Position numbers and translations under genes: made by a program
The notes under the pieces: model-generated
Database searches by the model: none
What the model saw: only the letters and a program-made list of their open reading frames with translations
Told to the model about the DNA's origin: nothing
Assembly: GCA_003513555.1 (NCBI GenBank)
Contig: DOPG01000106.1
Span: 11,328 to 22,456, forward strand
Reading direction: 5' to 3'
Length of the DNA: 11,129 nt
Source: Rhodopirellula sp.
GTDB taxonomy: Bacteria > Planctomycetota > Planctomycetia > Pirellulales > Pirellulaceae
Shown: piece after piece, positions 1 to 7,942 of the stretch
How positions within the stretch are numbered: position 1 is the stretch's first letter
Layout of the letters: each line of letters begins with the position of its first letter

Positions 1-207
1 GGAGCACCGCCCATCGGCAGGATTGTTGACAGTATGATTTCTAAGAATGACAAAGACGGAGACGGGTCAATTTCAGCTGATGAAATCAAGGCCATCGATA
101 GCAAGTACCAAGAAATGTTTACCTCTGCTGATACCGATTCAGATGGTAGCGTCACGAAAGCCGAGTTGACACAAGCAATGAAAAAACGAATGGGAGAGAG
201 CCGATGA
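1..207 (+). CDS. EF-hand domain protein, C-terminal part
   Basis: The frame is open from the first base and ends at TGA 205-207, leaving 68 visible residues; the true start lies outside the window. Two canonical 12-residue EF-hand calcium loops are visible. The first is DKDGDGSISADE at visible residues 17-28, the second DTDSDGSVTKAE at 44-55. Both have acidic residues or Ser at the ligand positions and Glu at position 12, so both should bind Ca2+. The tail after loop 2 is short and basic. The stop overlaps the start of the ABC ATPase gene by four bases (ATGA), which implies translational coupling and a shared operon. Proteins of this kind are often exported in planctomycetes, but the N-terminus is missing, so location is unknown. 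The EF-hand assignment is secure; the cellular role is not. Confidence 0.9.
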   Translation, partial: GAPPIGRIVDSMISKNDKDGDGSISADEIKAIDSKYQEMFTSADTDSDGSVTKAELTQAMKKRMGESR

Positions 208-1019
208 GCGACCGTGATTCTGCCGGTGGACCTGCTTTTGCAGGTGCGGGAACGTCCGTAATTTCGCCTCGATTAGCGACTTCGATTAGAGATTTGACAA
301 AAGAGTACGTGTTGAAGAGCGAGACCGTTAGGGCTCTTCGAGGTGTTTCGTTTGATGTACCTGAGGGAGACTATGTTGCGATCATGGGGCCTTCGGGAAG
401 CGGAAAGAGTACGCTTTTGAACCTGTTGGGCTGCTTGGACAAACCGACTGATGGCAGTCTTTACCTTGGTGACGATGACATTGCTGAGATGACGGATGAT
501 GAGCTCGCGGAGATTAGAAGCACGCGTATCGGTTTTGTTTTTCAGTCTTACAACCTGATTCAGCAGTTGAGTGTTGTAGAGAACATTCAGGTGCCGCTTT
601 ACTATCAGGGGCGCCTGGGAGCCAACGAGAAGAGAAGAGCGATGGAATTGGCCGAGCGTGTGGGCTTGGGCGACCGACTCGATCACCGGCCCGCTCAATT
701 GTCAGGTGGCCAGCAGCAGCGAGTGGCAATCGCCCGCAGTCTCGTCAACGATCCCTTCTTCGTACTTGCGGATGAGCCCACTGGTAACTTGGATTCGGTC
801 ACAACTGACGAAATTCTGGCGATCTTTGACCAGCTGAATGATGAAGGACGAACGATTATTCTCGTGACTCACGAGGATGATGTAGCCGATCGTGCCAAGC
901 GTATTGTGCGTTTGAAGGACGGGATGTTACACACTGACGAAAAGGTCAGTGAGGAACGACGTGTTGCTGCCAGATTGGCGCAGCGGGAAGCCGTTGAAGA
1001 ATTATTGGCTCGCGAGTAG
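204..1019 (+). CDS. ABC transporter ATP-binding protein (MacB/LolD type)
   Basis: A 271-residue cytoplasmic ATPase that should power the permease encoded next. All nucleotide-binding motifs are present in order: Walker A GPSGSGKST at 62-70 (Lys68), Q-loop Gln114, signature LSGGQQQR at 166-173, Walker B FFVLADE at 185-191 with catalytic Glu191, D-loop around GNLD 194-197, and H-loop His223. The pattern GCLDKPTDG after Walker A and EPTGNLD after Walker B is typical of the MacB/LolD/FtsE group, whose members extrude lipoproteins, peptides or macrolides using mechanical energy. About 25 residues precede the conserved domain, and a charged, helix-prone tail (about 245-271) extends beyond the usual end. 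The start ATG overlaps the upstream stop, with GGGAG at 192-196 seven bases ahead, so this start is well supported. The substrate cannot be told from sequence. Confidence 0.95.
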   Translation: MSDRDSAGGPAFAGAGTSVISPRLATSIRDLTKEYVLKSETVRALRGVSFDVPEGDYVAIMGPSGSGKSTLLNLLGCLDKPTDGSLYLGDDDIAEMTDDELAEIRSTRIGFVFQSYNLIQQLSVVENIQVPLYYQGRLGANEKRRAMELAERVGLGDRLDHRPAQLSGGQQQRVAIARSLVNDPFFVLADEPTGNLDSVTTDEILAIFDQLNDEGRTIILVTHEDDVADRAKRIVRLKDGMLHTDEKVSEERRVAARLAQREAVEELLARE

Positions 1020-1043
1020 GCCAGACGTCGGGAATAAATTGAC

Positions 1044-2375
1044 ATGGTTTGGTTACGTACTTGGAAACTGGGTATCAAGAGTCTAGCGCTGCATCCTTTG
1101 CGGACTGCGCTGACCATGATTGGCATTATGATTGGGGTTACCGCCGTCATCGTTTTGACTGCGATCAGTCAGGGAGCAAGCGATCAGGTGCAGCGCCAGA
1201 TCGAGTCTCTTGGATCGACAACGATTATCGTTCGCAGCCAAAAGCCACCAGAAGACAAACTTGCTGGCATGCGGGCCACGCAATACGGTCTGCTGCGCAG
1301 CGATCTGGAGCGAATCATCGAGAACGTTCCAACGATTGAAACTGCCATACCGATCCGTGAAATTCGAAGGCAGTTCACTTATCGCGACCGTTCAATAGAT
1401 GGTCGGCTTGTTGGATGTACACCCGCTTATGCTGATGTTAACAGTCTGGAAATACGGGCCAGCGGCGGGCGTTTTATCGGTGATGCTGATGATCTGAAAG
1501 CGGATACGGTCTGCGTTATTTCAGCCGGAGTAGCAGAGGCGTTGTTCCCTTATGAAGAACCATTGGGGAAGCGAATCAATGTGCCGGAGCACACGGATAA
1601 GTACCGGATTGTTGGAGTCCTTGAGCATCGAAATCCTTCCGCAGCGATTGGCGGGTCACTCGACTCACAGGATTTTTCGGCAGATGTCTATATCCCTATA
1701 CGCACTCTTCGGAAAAGGGTGGGTGACACAATCGTTACCCGGCGGAGCGGTCAGTTTCAGATGGAAATCATGGAATTGAATCAGATCACCCTCCAGGCGA
1801 CGTCGCCTGAGAAGGTTCGGCCCTCTGCCGCACTCATCAAAAGCCTGCTGGCACCAAACCACAGTGAGATGAATGATACGGCGGTGGTTGTTCCGTTGGA
1901 GTTGTTGGAACAGGCACGCAATATGAAACTCTTGTTTCTCGGAATTGCCATTTTGATTGCGTGTATTTCGCTGCTAGTGGGCGGCATTGGTATCATGAAT
2001 ATTATGTTGGCGAGTGTGACGGAGCGGACCAGGGAGATTGGTATTCGTCGCGCTCTTGGGGCGAAACAGGGAGACATTGTGAAGCAGTTTCTCGTCGAAA
2101 CCATCGTGCTCAGTTTCGTCGGAGCATTTCTGGGTATTGTCCTCGGGTTGCTTAGTTTGCCTGTGTACAGCGGCTTGATATGGGTTTTTGAGCAGGGCTT
2201 TCCTGAGCAGTTTACCACGCTGCCGCAGCCCATTCGCGAAGCGACCCCTTCCATCGTTCTTTGGACCATTCCTCTAGCTGTCTTGATCGCGGTTGGAGTT
2301 GGCTTGGTCAGTGGGTTGTATCCTGCTGTGCGTGCAGCGAAAATGAATCCTATCGAGGCACTTCGCCACGAGTAG
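1044..2375 (+). CDS. ABC transporter permease, MacB/FtsX family
   Basis: A 443-residue inner-membrane protein with the four-helix MacB layout. One N-terminal helix (about 21-43, with the MIGIMIGVTAVI pattern) is followed by a large extracytoplasmic domain (about 45-290). Three C-terminal helices follow (about 295-325, 346-374 and 404-427). The FtsX-domain hallmark GGIGIMNIMLASVTERTREI begins at 313 and continues into GIRRALGA (to 340). The protein ends with the family's usual GLYPAVRAAKMNPIEALRHE. It begins 24 bp after the ATPase stop, so the two form a split ATPase-permease pair, unlike fused E. coli MacB. A weak GGGAA precedes the ATG. A membrane-fusion (HlyD-type) partner is not in the window but could lie upstream of the EF-hand gene. 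Family assignment is firm; whether the cargo is a drug, peptide or lipoprotein is open. Confidence 0.95.
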   Translation: MVWLRTWKLGIKSLALHPLRTALTMIGIMIGVTAVIVLTAISQGASDQVQRQIESLGSTTIIVRSQKPPEDKLAGMRATQYGLLRSDLERIIENVPTIETAIPIREIRRQFTYRDRSIDGRLVGCTPAYADVNSLEIRASGGRFIGDADDLKADTVCVISAGVAEALFPYEEPLGKRINVPEHTDKYRIVGVLEHRNPSAAIGGSLDSQDFSADVYIPIRTLRKRVGDTIVTRRSGQFQMEIMELNQITLQATSPEKVRPSAALIKSLLAPNHSEMNDTAVVVPLELLEQARNMKLLFLGIAILIACISLLVGGIGIMNIMLASVTERTREIGIRRALGAKQGDIVKQFLVETIVLSFVGAFLGIVLGLLSLPVYSGLIWVFEQGFPEQFTTLPQPIREATPSIVLWTIPLAVLIAVGVGLVSGLYPAVRAAKMNPIEALRHE

Positions 2376-2407
2376 GATCCCACATCTTTTTGTTTCGGAT
2401 TTCGTCG

Positions 2408-3355
2408 ATGTCCACCTCACGGGTTTCGCCCTGCGGATTTTGCGCGGGCAGTTTGAGTCTGCTTGCTTTGACGTGTATGGCCTTGAGCCCTGGTTCGATT
2501 ACCAAGGCGAGAGCTACGGAGTCGGGTGCTGCTAAATCGCGGGCCTCTGATTCACCCGACGCTTTCAAACTGATGACTTTCAATATCCGTAACGATAATG
2601 CTCGCGACGGCAAAGATGCATGGATCCATCGTGTTGATGCCGTCGTGGAGTTGCTTTCCAAGCAGCATTTAATCGGCTTGCAGGAGGTCACTGCACGGCA
2701 ACTGAAAACACTCATGGCGAGGCTACCGGAATTCGATTTTTATGGTGTGGGGCGGGATGATGGCCGCAACCGAGGTGAGCACGCACCTGTTGGTATTAGA
2801 AAGTCTCGTTTCAAAATCTTGGAGCGGGGGACTTTTTGGTTGAGTAAGGATCCTGAGCAGATTGGTGTTGCAGGTTGGGATGCTTCGTTACCAAGAACCT
2901 GTACCTGGGTGCTTGTGAAGGATCGATTCACCGGGGAAAAACTGTGGGTCGCCAATACACACTTTGATCATCGTGGTTCAACGGCGCGGTTAGAGAGTGC
3001 TCGGTTGATTAAGCGAATGGTCAGCGAACAGCCTGTGTCCATGCCTGTTGTAGTGATGGGTGATTTTAATTGTTTGCAAAAGTCACCTCCCTACGCAGCC
3101 TTGGTGAGCGATCAATCGCTGCAGGACGCCCGTCTGCTGAGTAGGCGGAAGGTCGTTGGTCCTGAAAGCACGTGGAATGGTTTCCGCGCGGTTGTCTCTG
3201 GCCGGATCATCGACCACATCTTTGTGCGGGGGCCATTCAGCATTGAGCAACTGTCAACGCTTGACCCAAAAACCTCCACCGGCCGATATGCCAGCGACCA
3301 TCTGCCTGTTCAGGTTGAGGTGCGTTGGCTTCACTCAAACTTGGCTGAAGATTGA
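2408..3355 (+). CDS. Exported endonuclease/exonuclease/phosphatase family protein
   Basis: A 315-residue metal-dependent phosphoesterase-fold protein (DNase I/EEP superfamily). With the chosen ATG, the catalytic motifs are MTFNIR at 56-61 (Asn59), LQE with metal ligand Glu93, NTHFDH at 183-188, GDFN at 218-221 (Asp219, Asn221), IDHIF at 268-272, and the C-terminal SDHLPV at 296-301 with general base His298. The N-terminus has a hydrophobic stretch (about 12-28) and an Ala-Arg-Ala site at 34-36, so Sec export is likely. The frame stays open back to 2261, but that start would overlap the permease gene by over 100 bp and hide the signal peptide, so ATG 2408 is preferred. No good Shine-Dalgarno is seen. 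The gene lies 32 bp after the permease and overlaps the next gene. The substrate (nucleic acid, phosphoinositide, sphingolipid or sugar phosphate) is not resolved. Confidence 0.88.
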   Translation: MSTSRVSPCGFCAGSLSLLALTCMALSPGSITKARATESGAAKSRASDSPDAFKLMTFNIRNDNARDGKDAWIHRVDAVVELLSKQHLIGLQEVTARQLKTLMARLPEFDFYGVGRDDGRNRGEHAPVGIRKSRFKILERGTFWLSKDPEQIGVAGWDASLPRTCTWVLVKDRFTGEKLWVANTHFDHRGSTARLESARLIKRMVSEQPVSMPVVVMGDFNCLQKSPPYAALVSDQSLQDARLLSRRKVVGPESTWNGFRAVVSGRIIDHIFVRGPFSIEQLSTLDPKTSTGRYASDHLPVQVEVRWLHSNLAED

Positions 3356-4272
3356 TGGCCAAGATTTCACGTCGGGATCGTTCGCGTCTGCTGGTGGTGG
3401 TTGCGGCGTTGCTTTGGAGCACGAGTGGCTTTTACGCCAAGGCTCCTTGGTTTGATGATTGGCCGATAGAAACACGCGGTGTAGCTTTGACCTTTTGGCG
3501 TGCAGTTTTCGCTGCATTGACTGTTCTGCCATTTGTGCGGCGACCTCAGTTCCGTATCGCGATGGTGCCGATGTCGATGGCCTTTGTCGCAATGACGTAT
3601 TCATTTCTTGTTGCAATGGTGAATGGCTCGGAGACAACTACGATATGGCTGCAATACGTGGGCCCTGCGTGGGTGGCAGTCGCCGGGTTGCTTGGCATTG
3701 GTGACCGTCCCCGACGCAGTGATTGGGTGATGGTGGGATTGTCGTTGGTGGGGATTGTTTTCATTGTTGGTATGGAAGCGCGTGTGGCACATGAGTCGTT
3801 AGTGACTGGGCCAGTTGGTCTTGCGCTATTCTCCGGTTTGATGTATGCGGTGGTCATGGTTTCCCTTCGGCGTTTGCGAGGCGTTGATGTAGCTTGGCTT
3901 GGCTTGGTAAATCATGTCGTTAGCGTGGTTTGTTTGGCTCCGGTGGTCCTTGGTAAGACGCCGCTTCCCCACGGTGGTCAATGGATCGCTCTGTTTTGTC
4001 TGGGGGCAGTACAATTGGCGATCCCGTACATGATTTTTGCTTGGGCGGTACGAGAGGTGGAAAGCAATGAGGCTTCGCTAATTACGTTGCTGGAACCGGT
4101 GGCGGTTCCAGTCTGGACATTTCTGGCCTGGCGGAATTATGCCACTTATCAGTTTCCGCAATGGTGGACCTTGGTCGGGGCAGGGTTCATTGCTGCAGGT
4201 TTCATATGGCGATATGGTTTGGTGCGTGGGAAATTAGGGGATTCAGGCCTTTCCAAGAATGAAATGTCCTAG
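3355..4272 (+). CDS. EamA/DMT-family transporter
   Basis: A 305-residue polytopic inner-membrane protein of the drug/metabolite transporter superfamily, built from two EamA repeats (about 13-138 and 155-287) with roughly ten predicted helices. Typical family features are WSTSGFYAK near the end of helix 1, FWRAVFAAL in helix 2, a long hydrophobic run at 68-140, and ESNEASLITLLEPVAVPVWT at 236-255, which is the conserved end of the second repeat. The ATG at 3355 overlaps the previous stop (TGATG), indicating translational coupling; a TTG one codon upstream is possible but less likely. Such proteins move amino acids, nucleosides, sugar-nucleotide precursors or other small metabolites, usually as exporters. 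Nothing here identifies the substrate. It is the last gene of the five-gene run. Confidence 0.9.
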   Translation: MAKISRRDRSRLLVVVAALLWSTSGFYAKAPWFDDWPIETRGVALTFWRAVFAALTVLPFVRRPQFRIAMVPMSMAFVAMTYSFLVAMVNGSETTTIWLQYVGPAWVAVAGLLGIGDRPRRSDWVMVGLSLVGIVFIVGMEARVAHESLVTGPVGLALFSGLMYAVVMVSLRRLRGVDVAWLGLVNHVVSVVCLAPVVLGKTPLPHGGQWIALFCLGAVQLAIPYMIFAWAVREVESNEASLITLLEPVAVPVWTFLAWRNYATYQFPQWWTLVGAGFIAAGFIWRYGLVRGKLGDSGLSKNEMS

Positions 4273-4524
4273 AGCAGGCGTTGTTTAAAGAGAAGTCAGC
4301 TTGATGCTCGCGGAGTGGCCGTTCTTGAAGGTACATTCGCAGAGGGTTTTTTTCGGAAGTTTCATCAGGTCGAGTGACGTTGGGATTAACGGAAATTGTT
4401 GGAAAAAACGCCGTAACTGGTCCACATGGGAGGTTTTGACTTTGCCCGCGGGATGGTCTGCAGCTTCTTTTGACTCGGGGTTTGGGTGCGTCCTCTACGT
4501 CCCGGCTTTTTTCTGTTATCCTCT

Positions 4525-4630
4525 CCCTCAATTTGCAACAGTCAATCTCACACCTCGGTCCCGTTATTTGTATGGGAATCCGAGAGTGCTAAGGACGCGA
4601 GTGAGTATGCCTTCAGTCAGAAATTGAGGG
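4525..4630 (+). promoter_or_regulatory. Candidate structured leader RNA of carB
   Basis: A perfect 10-bp inverted repeat, CCCTCAATTT (4525-4534) and AAATTGAGGG (4621-4630), could close a 106-nt domain. Inside it lies a strong hairpin: CTCGGTCCC (4554-4562) pairs with GGGA (4574-4577) and CCGAG (4580-4584) around an 11-nt loop, with a 2-nt AT bulge. It is extended outward by CAC 4551-4553 and GTG 4586-4588 across a bulged A. A weaker second stem is AAGG 4591-4594 with CCTT 4610-4613. The layout, a closing stem with two internal hairpins, resembles a three-way-junction riboswitch or attenuator. The 3' closing arm contains GAGGG, the best Shine-Dalgarno in the leader. I cannot match it to a named riboswitch class. 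The pairing is seen directly; the function is inference. Confidence 0.35.
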
Positions 4631-4638
4631 TTGGCTCC

Positions 4639-4665
4639 GTGCAAGTTCTGTTTATCAACCCTTAA
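4639..4665 (+). other. Possible 8-codon leader ORF before carB
   Basis: GTG at 4639 is preceded, eight bases upstream, by GAGGG (4626-4630). It opens a short frame reading VQVLFINP (Met in place of Val if used) and stops at TAA 4663-4665, 25 bases before the carB GTG. The Shine-Dalgarno is the 3' arm of the leader's closing stem, so folding would hide it. A second tiny frame, GTG 4601 to TGA 4627 preceded by AAGGA at 4591-4595, lies just ahead. Either could be a translated leader peptide or chance; no codon run obviously points to a sensed amino acid. Confidence 0.2.
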
Positions 4666-4690
4666 GCTCCACGCCGCTGGAAATAAAAAC

Positions 4691-7600
4691 GTGCCTCGTC
4701 GCGACGACATTACCAAGATTCTGATTATCGGCAGCGGTCCAATTGTCATTGGACAGGCTTGTGAATTTGACTATTCGGGAACCCAGGCTTGCAAGGCTCT
4801 TCGAGAAGAGGGCTATGAAGTCGTATTGGTCAACAGCAATCCTGCGACCATCATGACGGATCCTGACACGGCAGACTCGACTTATATCGAGCCCCTGACG
4901 TGGCAGATGATTGAAAAGATCATCGCAAAAGAAAAGCCGGATGCATTGTTGCCCACTTTAGGAGGGCAGACCGGCTTGAACTGTGCCATGGATCTGGAAG
5001 CCAATGGCGTATTGGAAAAGTACGGAGTGGAGATGATCGGCGCAAACGCGGCGGTCATTGCCAAGGCTGAGGAACGCGAGCAGTTCAAAGCTGCCATGGT
5101 TAAGATCGGCTTGGACACCTGCAACGGCCACACAGTCAAAACACTGGAGCATGCGCGTGAAGCTCTTCAGGATGTCGGCCTGCCCGCAGTTGTGCGGCCC
5201 AGTTTTACGATGGGAGGAAGCGGGTCAGCGATTGCTTACAACAAGGATGATTTTGATTCTCTGGTGCAGAATGGTCTTGATCAATCTCCCGTTACCGAAG
5301 TTCTGATTGAGGAATCCATCATCGGTTGGAAAGAGTACGAGATGGAGGTCGTGCGGGACAAAGAAGATAATGTGGTCATCATTTGTAGCATCGAAAATTT
5401 TGATGCGATGGGTGTTCACACCGGGGATTCGATTACCGTCGCTCCCGCGCAGACATTGACAGACAAAGAGTATCAGCGAATGCGTGATGCTTCACTGGCA
5501 GTGATTCGGGAAATTGGTGTAGAAACGGGCGGCAGCAATATTCAATTCGCGATCGAGCCTAACACTGGCCGGATGATTGTGATTGAGATGAACCCACGCG
5601 TCAGTCGTTCAAGTGCACTTGCGAGTAAAGCGACGGGTTTTCCAATCGCGAAAATCGCTGCGAAGTTGGCGATTGGATATCGCTTGTGGGAATTGCCCAA
5701 CGATATCACGAAGCAAACAAAGGCCTGCTTTGAGCCAACGATCGATTATGTCGTCACGAAAATGCCTCGATTTGCGTTCGAGAAATTTCCTGAGGCTGAT
5801 GCAACGCTCACAACGCAAATGAAAAGTGTCGGAGAAACGATGGCCATTGGTCGGACGTTTCGTGAGTCGATGCAAAAAGCGATGCGAGGTTTAGAAGTGG
5901 GGGCATTCGGCTTGGGCAGTGATAATCGGGACCTTTGGGGGACCGAGCAGCAGCCTGATCTTGATGAAATCAGAGCGAAACTGAGTACCCCTGGGGCGGA
6001 GCGGATCTTCTACATCCGGTATGCCATCAAAGCGGGTATGACCATTGATGAAGTATTCAGCCTCACCAACATCGATGTTTGGTTCCTCGATCATCTCTTG
6101 CAGATTATCGAGCATGAAAATCGCTTGATCGAAATTGGTTCGCTCGACGGTTTTTCCCGTGAACAGATGTGGCAAGCAAAGCGGGATGGTTTTTCTGATC
6201 GCCAAATCGCGAAAATTACGTCTGCAACGGAAACCCAAGTTCGAGCCAGGCGTTTGGAATTGGGCGTGAGGCCCGTCTTCAAAAGTGTTGATACATGTGC
6301 TGCTGAGTTTGAAGCGTATACGCCTTATTACTACAGTACTTATGAAGTTGAGGATGAACTGCCTCCTAAGAGTGATAAAAAACGTGTGGTCATTCTGGGC
6401 GGTGGTCCCAACCGTATCGGGCAGGGAATCGAATTTGATTATTGTTGCTGCCATGCAAGCTTTGCGCTGCGTGACATTGGAATCGAAAGTGTCATGGTGA
6501 ACAGCAATCCGGAAACTGTGAGTACTGATTATGACACGTCGGATATGTTGTTCTTTGAACCGCTCACGATTGAGGATGTTCTGAATATCTGTGATGCGAT
6601 TCAACCCGATGGTGTTATTGTCCAGTTTGGCGGACAAACCCCGCTGAATCTGGCAAGGGGTTTAGCTGAGGCGGGCGTGCCCGTTATTGGGACCAGTGTT
6701 GACACGATTGAAGCGGCAGAAGACAGGGAGCTGTTCCAGCGATTGATTGATGAACTGGGCTTGAGGCAACCTCCCAGTGGCATTGCTCGAAATATGGATG
6801 AAGCGAGAGTTGAGGCCAAGGTGATCGGGTTTCCAATGCTGGTCAGGCCGAGTTTTGTGCTCGGAGGACGGGCGATGGAAATTTGTTACGACCAAGCCCA
6901 ATTTGATCGTTACGTGGCTGAGGCGTTTGTGGTCGCAGACGGGCAACCCGTGTTGATTGACCGGTTCTTGGAAGATGCCACTGAGGTGGATGTCGACGCC
7001 ATCGCAGATGGAACCGACTGTGTGATCATGGGTATTATGGAGCATATTGAGGAGGCGGGGGTTCATTCAGGTGATTCAGCATGTGCGATCCCACCGTTCA
7101 GTCTTACGCAACCAGTACTCCATGAAATTCGTGAGGCGACGAAGAAGCTCGCCCATAAATTGAATGTCATTGGACTGATGAATATTCAGTTCGCGATCAA
7201 GTCGGAAGGGGATGGCCAAGTGCTCTACGTGCTGGAGGTTAATCCTCGAGCTTCACGAACAGCACCATTTGTGGCGAAAGCGACGGGGGTCCCGGTGGCG
7301 AGCATAGCGACGAAGGTTATGGCTGGGGTCTCGCTGGCAGAACAACAGATTACAGAGGAGCCAATTCCACGGCATGTTTCCATCAAGGAAAGTGTTTTCC
7401 CTTTCAGGAAGTTCGCCGGAGTCGATATTGTGCTTGGGCCGGAAATGAGAAGCACTGGAGAAGTAATGGGCGTGAGCGACAAGTTCTCGCTCGCGTTCGC
7501 AAAAAGTCAGATTGCTGCAGGTAGCCTGCTGCCAGAAGCAGGGAAAATTTTTATCAGTCTTAGCGCACGCCATAAAGAAGCAGCGAAGGCTATCGGGTTG

Positions 7601-7942
7601 GAGTTGCGAGAACTCGGGTTTGAAGTTCTTGCGACCTCCGGTACGGCGGCACGGCTCGAAGAAGGTGGGGTCGAGGTGACTCGGGTCAAGAAGTTGGCCG
7701 AGGGACACCCAAATCTCATTGATTATCTAAAGAATGATGATGTTCAGCTGATCCTCAACACGCCCAGTGGAAAAGGTGCTCGTACAGACGAAGGCCGAAT
7801 TCGAGCGGCAGCAGTGCAACATGGCGTACCCTGTATCACCACACTGGCCGCTGCTGAAGCAGCGGTGCGAGCCATGCGTGCTACACGTGATACAGATCTG
7901 GAAGTTGAGTCGCTGCAAAGCCGCTACGCTAAGTCGCTGTGA
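4691..7942 (+). CDS. carB: Carbamoyl-phosphate synthase, large subunit
   Basis: A 1083-residue cytoplasmic enzyme that makes carbamoyl phosphate from bicarbonate, ATP and ammonia delivered by the small subunit CarA, for pyrimidine and arginine synthesis. It is near the E. coli length of 1073. The two homologous halves are clear. The first starts with GSGPIVIGQACEFDYSG near 14-30 and has RPSFTMGGSG at 169-178 and EMNPRVSRSS at 299-308. The second starts with GGGPNRIGQGIEFDY near 570-584 and has RPSFVLGGRAME at 719-730 and EVNPRASRT at 849-857. An oligomerisation region (about 405-555) separates them. The C-terminal allosteric MGS-like domain (about 951-1075) keeps ATSGTA and the Lys-rich VKKLAEGHP segment that matches the E. 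coli nucleotide-effector site. GTG 4691 is chosen because the residues that follow (PRRDDITKI) align with E. coli PKRTDIKSI. A TTG at 4631 would add 20 unconserved residues. No carA is nearby. Confidence 0.97.
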   Translation: MPRRDDITKILIIGSGPIVIGQACEFDYSGTQACKALREEGYEVVLVNSNPATIMTDPDTADSTYIEPLTWQMIEKIIAKEKPDALLPTLGGQTGLNCAMDLEANGVLEKYGVEMIGANAAVIAKAEEREQFKAAMVKIGLDTCNGHTVKTLEHAREALQDVGLPAVVRPSFTMGGSGSAIAYNKDDFDSLVQNGLDQSPVTEVLIEESIIGWKEYEMEVVRDKEDNVVIICSIENFDAMGVHTGDSITVAPAQTLTDKEYQRMRDASLAVIREIGVETGGSNIQFAIEPNTGRMIVIEMNPRVSRSSALASKATGFPIAKIAAKLAIGYRLWELPNDITKQTKACFEPTIDYVVTKMPRFAFEKFPEADATLTTQMKSVGETMAIGRTFRESMQKAMRGLEVGAFGLGSDNRDLWGTEQQPDLDEIRAKLSTPGAERIFYIRYAIKAGMTIDEVFSLTNIDVWFLDHLLQIIEHENRLIEIGSLDGFSREQMWQAKRDGFSDRQIAKITSATETQVRARRLELGVRPVFKSVDTCAAEFEAYTPYYYSTYEVEDELPPKSDKKRVVILGGGPNRIGQGIEFDYCCCHASFALRDIGIESVMVNSNPETVSTDYDTSDMLFFEPLTIEDVLNICDAIQPDGVIVQFGGQTPLNLARGLAEAGVPVIGTSVDTIEAAEDRELFQRLIDELGLRQPPSGIARNMDEARVEAKVIGFPMLVRPSFVLGGRAMEICYDQAQFDRYVAEAFVVADGQPVLIDRFLEDATEVDVDAIADGTDCVIMGIMEHIEEAGVHSGDSACAIPPFSLTQPVLHEIREATKKLAHKLNVIGLMNIQFAIKSEGDGQVLYVLEVNPRASRTAPFVAKATGVPVASIATKVMAGVSLAEQQITEEPIPRHVSIKESVFPFRKFAGVDIVLGPEMRSTGEVMGVSDKFSLAFAKSQIAAGSLLPEAGKIFISLSARHKEAAKAIGLELRELGFEVLATSGTAARLEEGGVEVTRVKKLAEGHPNLIDYLKNDDVQLILNTPSGKGARTDEGRIRAAAVQHGVPCITTLAAAEAAVRAMRATRDTDLEVESLQSRYAKSL

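Larger units (their letters stand above)
4273..4690 (+). other. 418-bp intergenic region and carB leader
   Basis: I see no convincing protein gene between the EamA stop and the GTG of carB. A 108-codon open frame (4301-4627) gives a composition unlike a real protein. The notable content is the structured element at 4525-4630. There is also a perfect direct repeat of TTTTGACT (4434-4441 and 4468-4475) and an 8-bp palindrome CCCGCGGG at 4445-4452. A seven-T run at 4347-4353 has no proper stem before it and is a poor terminator. An extended -10-like TGTTATCCT at 4514-4522 sits just before the structured element but lacks a recognisable -35. A promoter for carB is expected here but cannot be placed with confidence. 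Confidence 0.6.

Noticed and set aside
1781..2383. 200-codon antisense frame opposite the permease gene
   Set aside because: Shadow frame of a confirmed membrane protein; no domain, no ribosome-binding site.
2261..2407. Longer N-terminus for the EEP-family protein
   Set aside because: It would overlap the permease gene by more than 100 bp and place unconserved Cys/Trp-rich sequence before a normal signal peptide.
4347..4353. Seven-T run as an intrinsic terminator after the EamA gene
   Set aside because: No stable GC-rich stem lies immediately upstream.
4301..4627. 108-codon open frame in the carB leader
   Set aside because: Composition is Trp/Cys/Phe-rich and unlike a real protein, no domain is recognisable, and it runs through the structured leader. 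Probably chance.
5891..6637. 248-codon antisense frame inside carB
   Set aside because: It is the shadow of a strongly conserved coding gene on the other strand, with no recognisable domain of its own.
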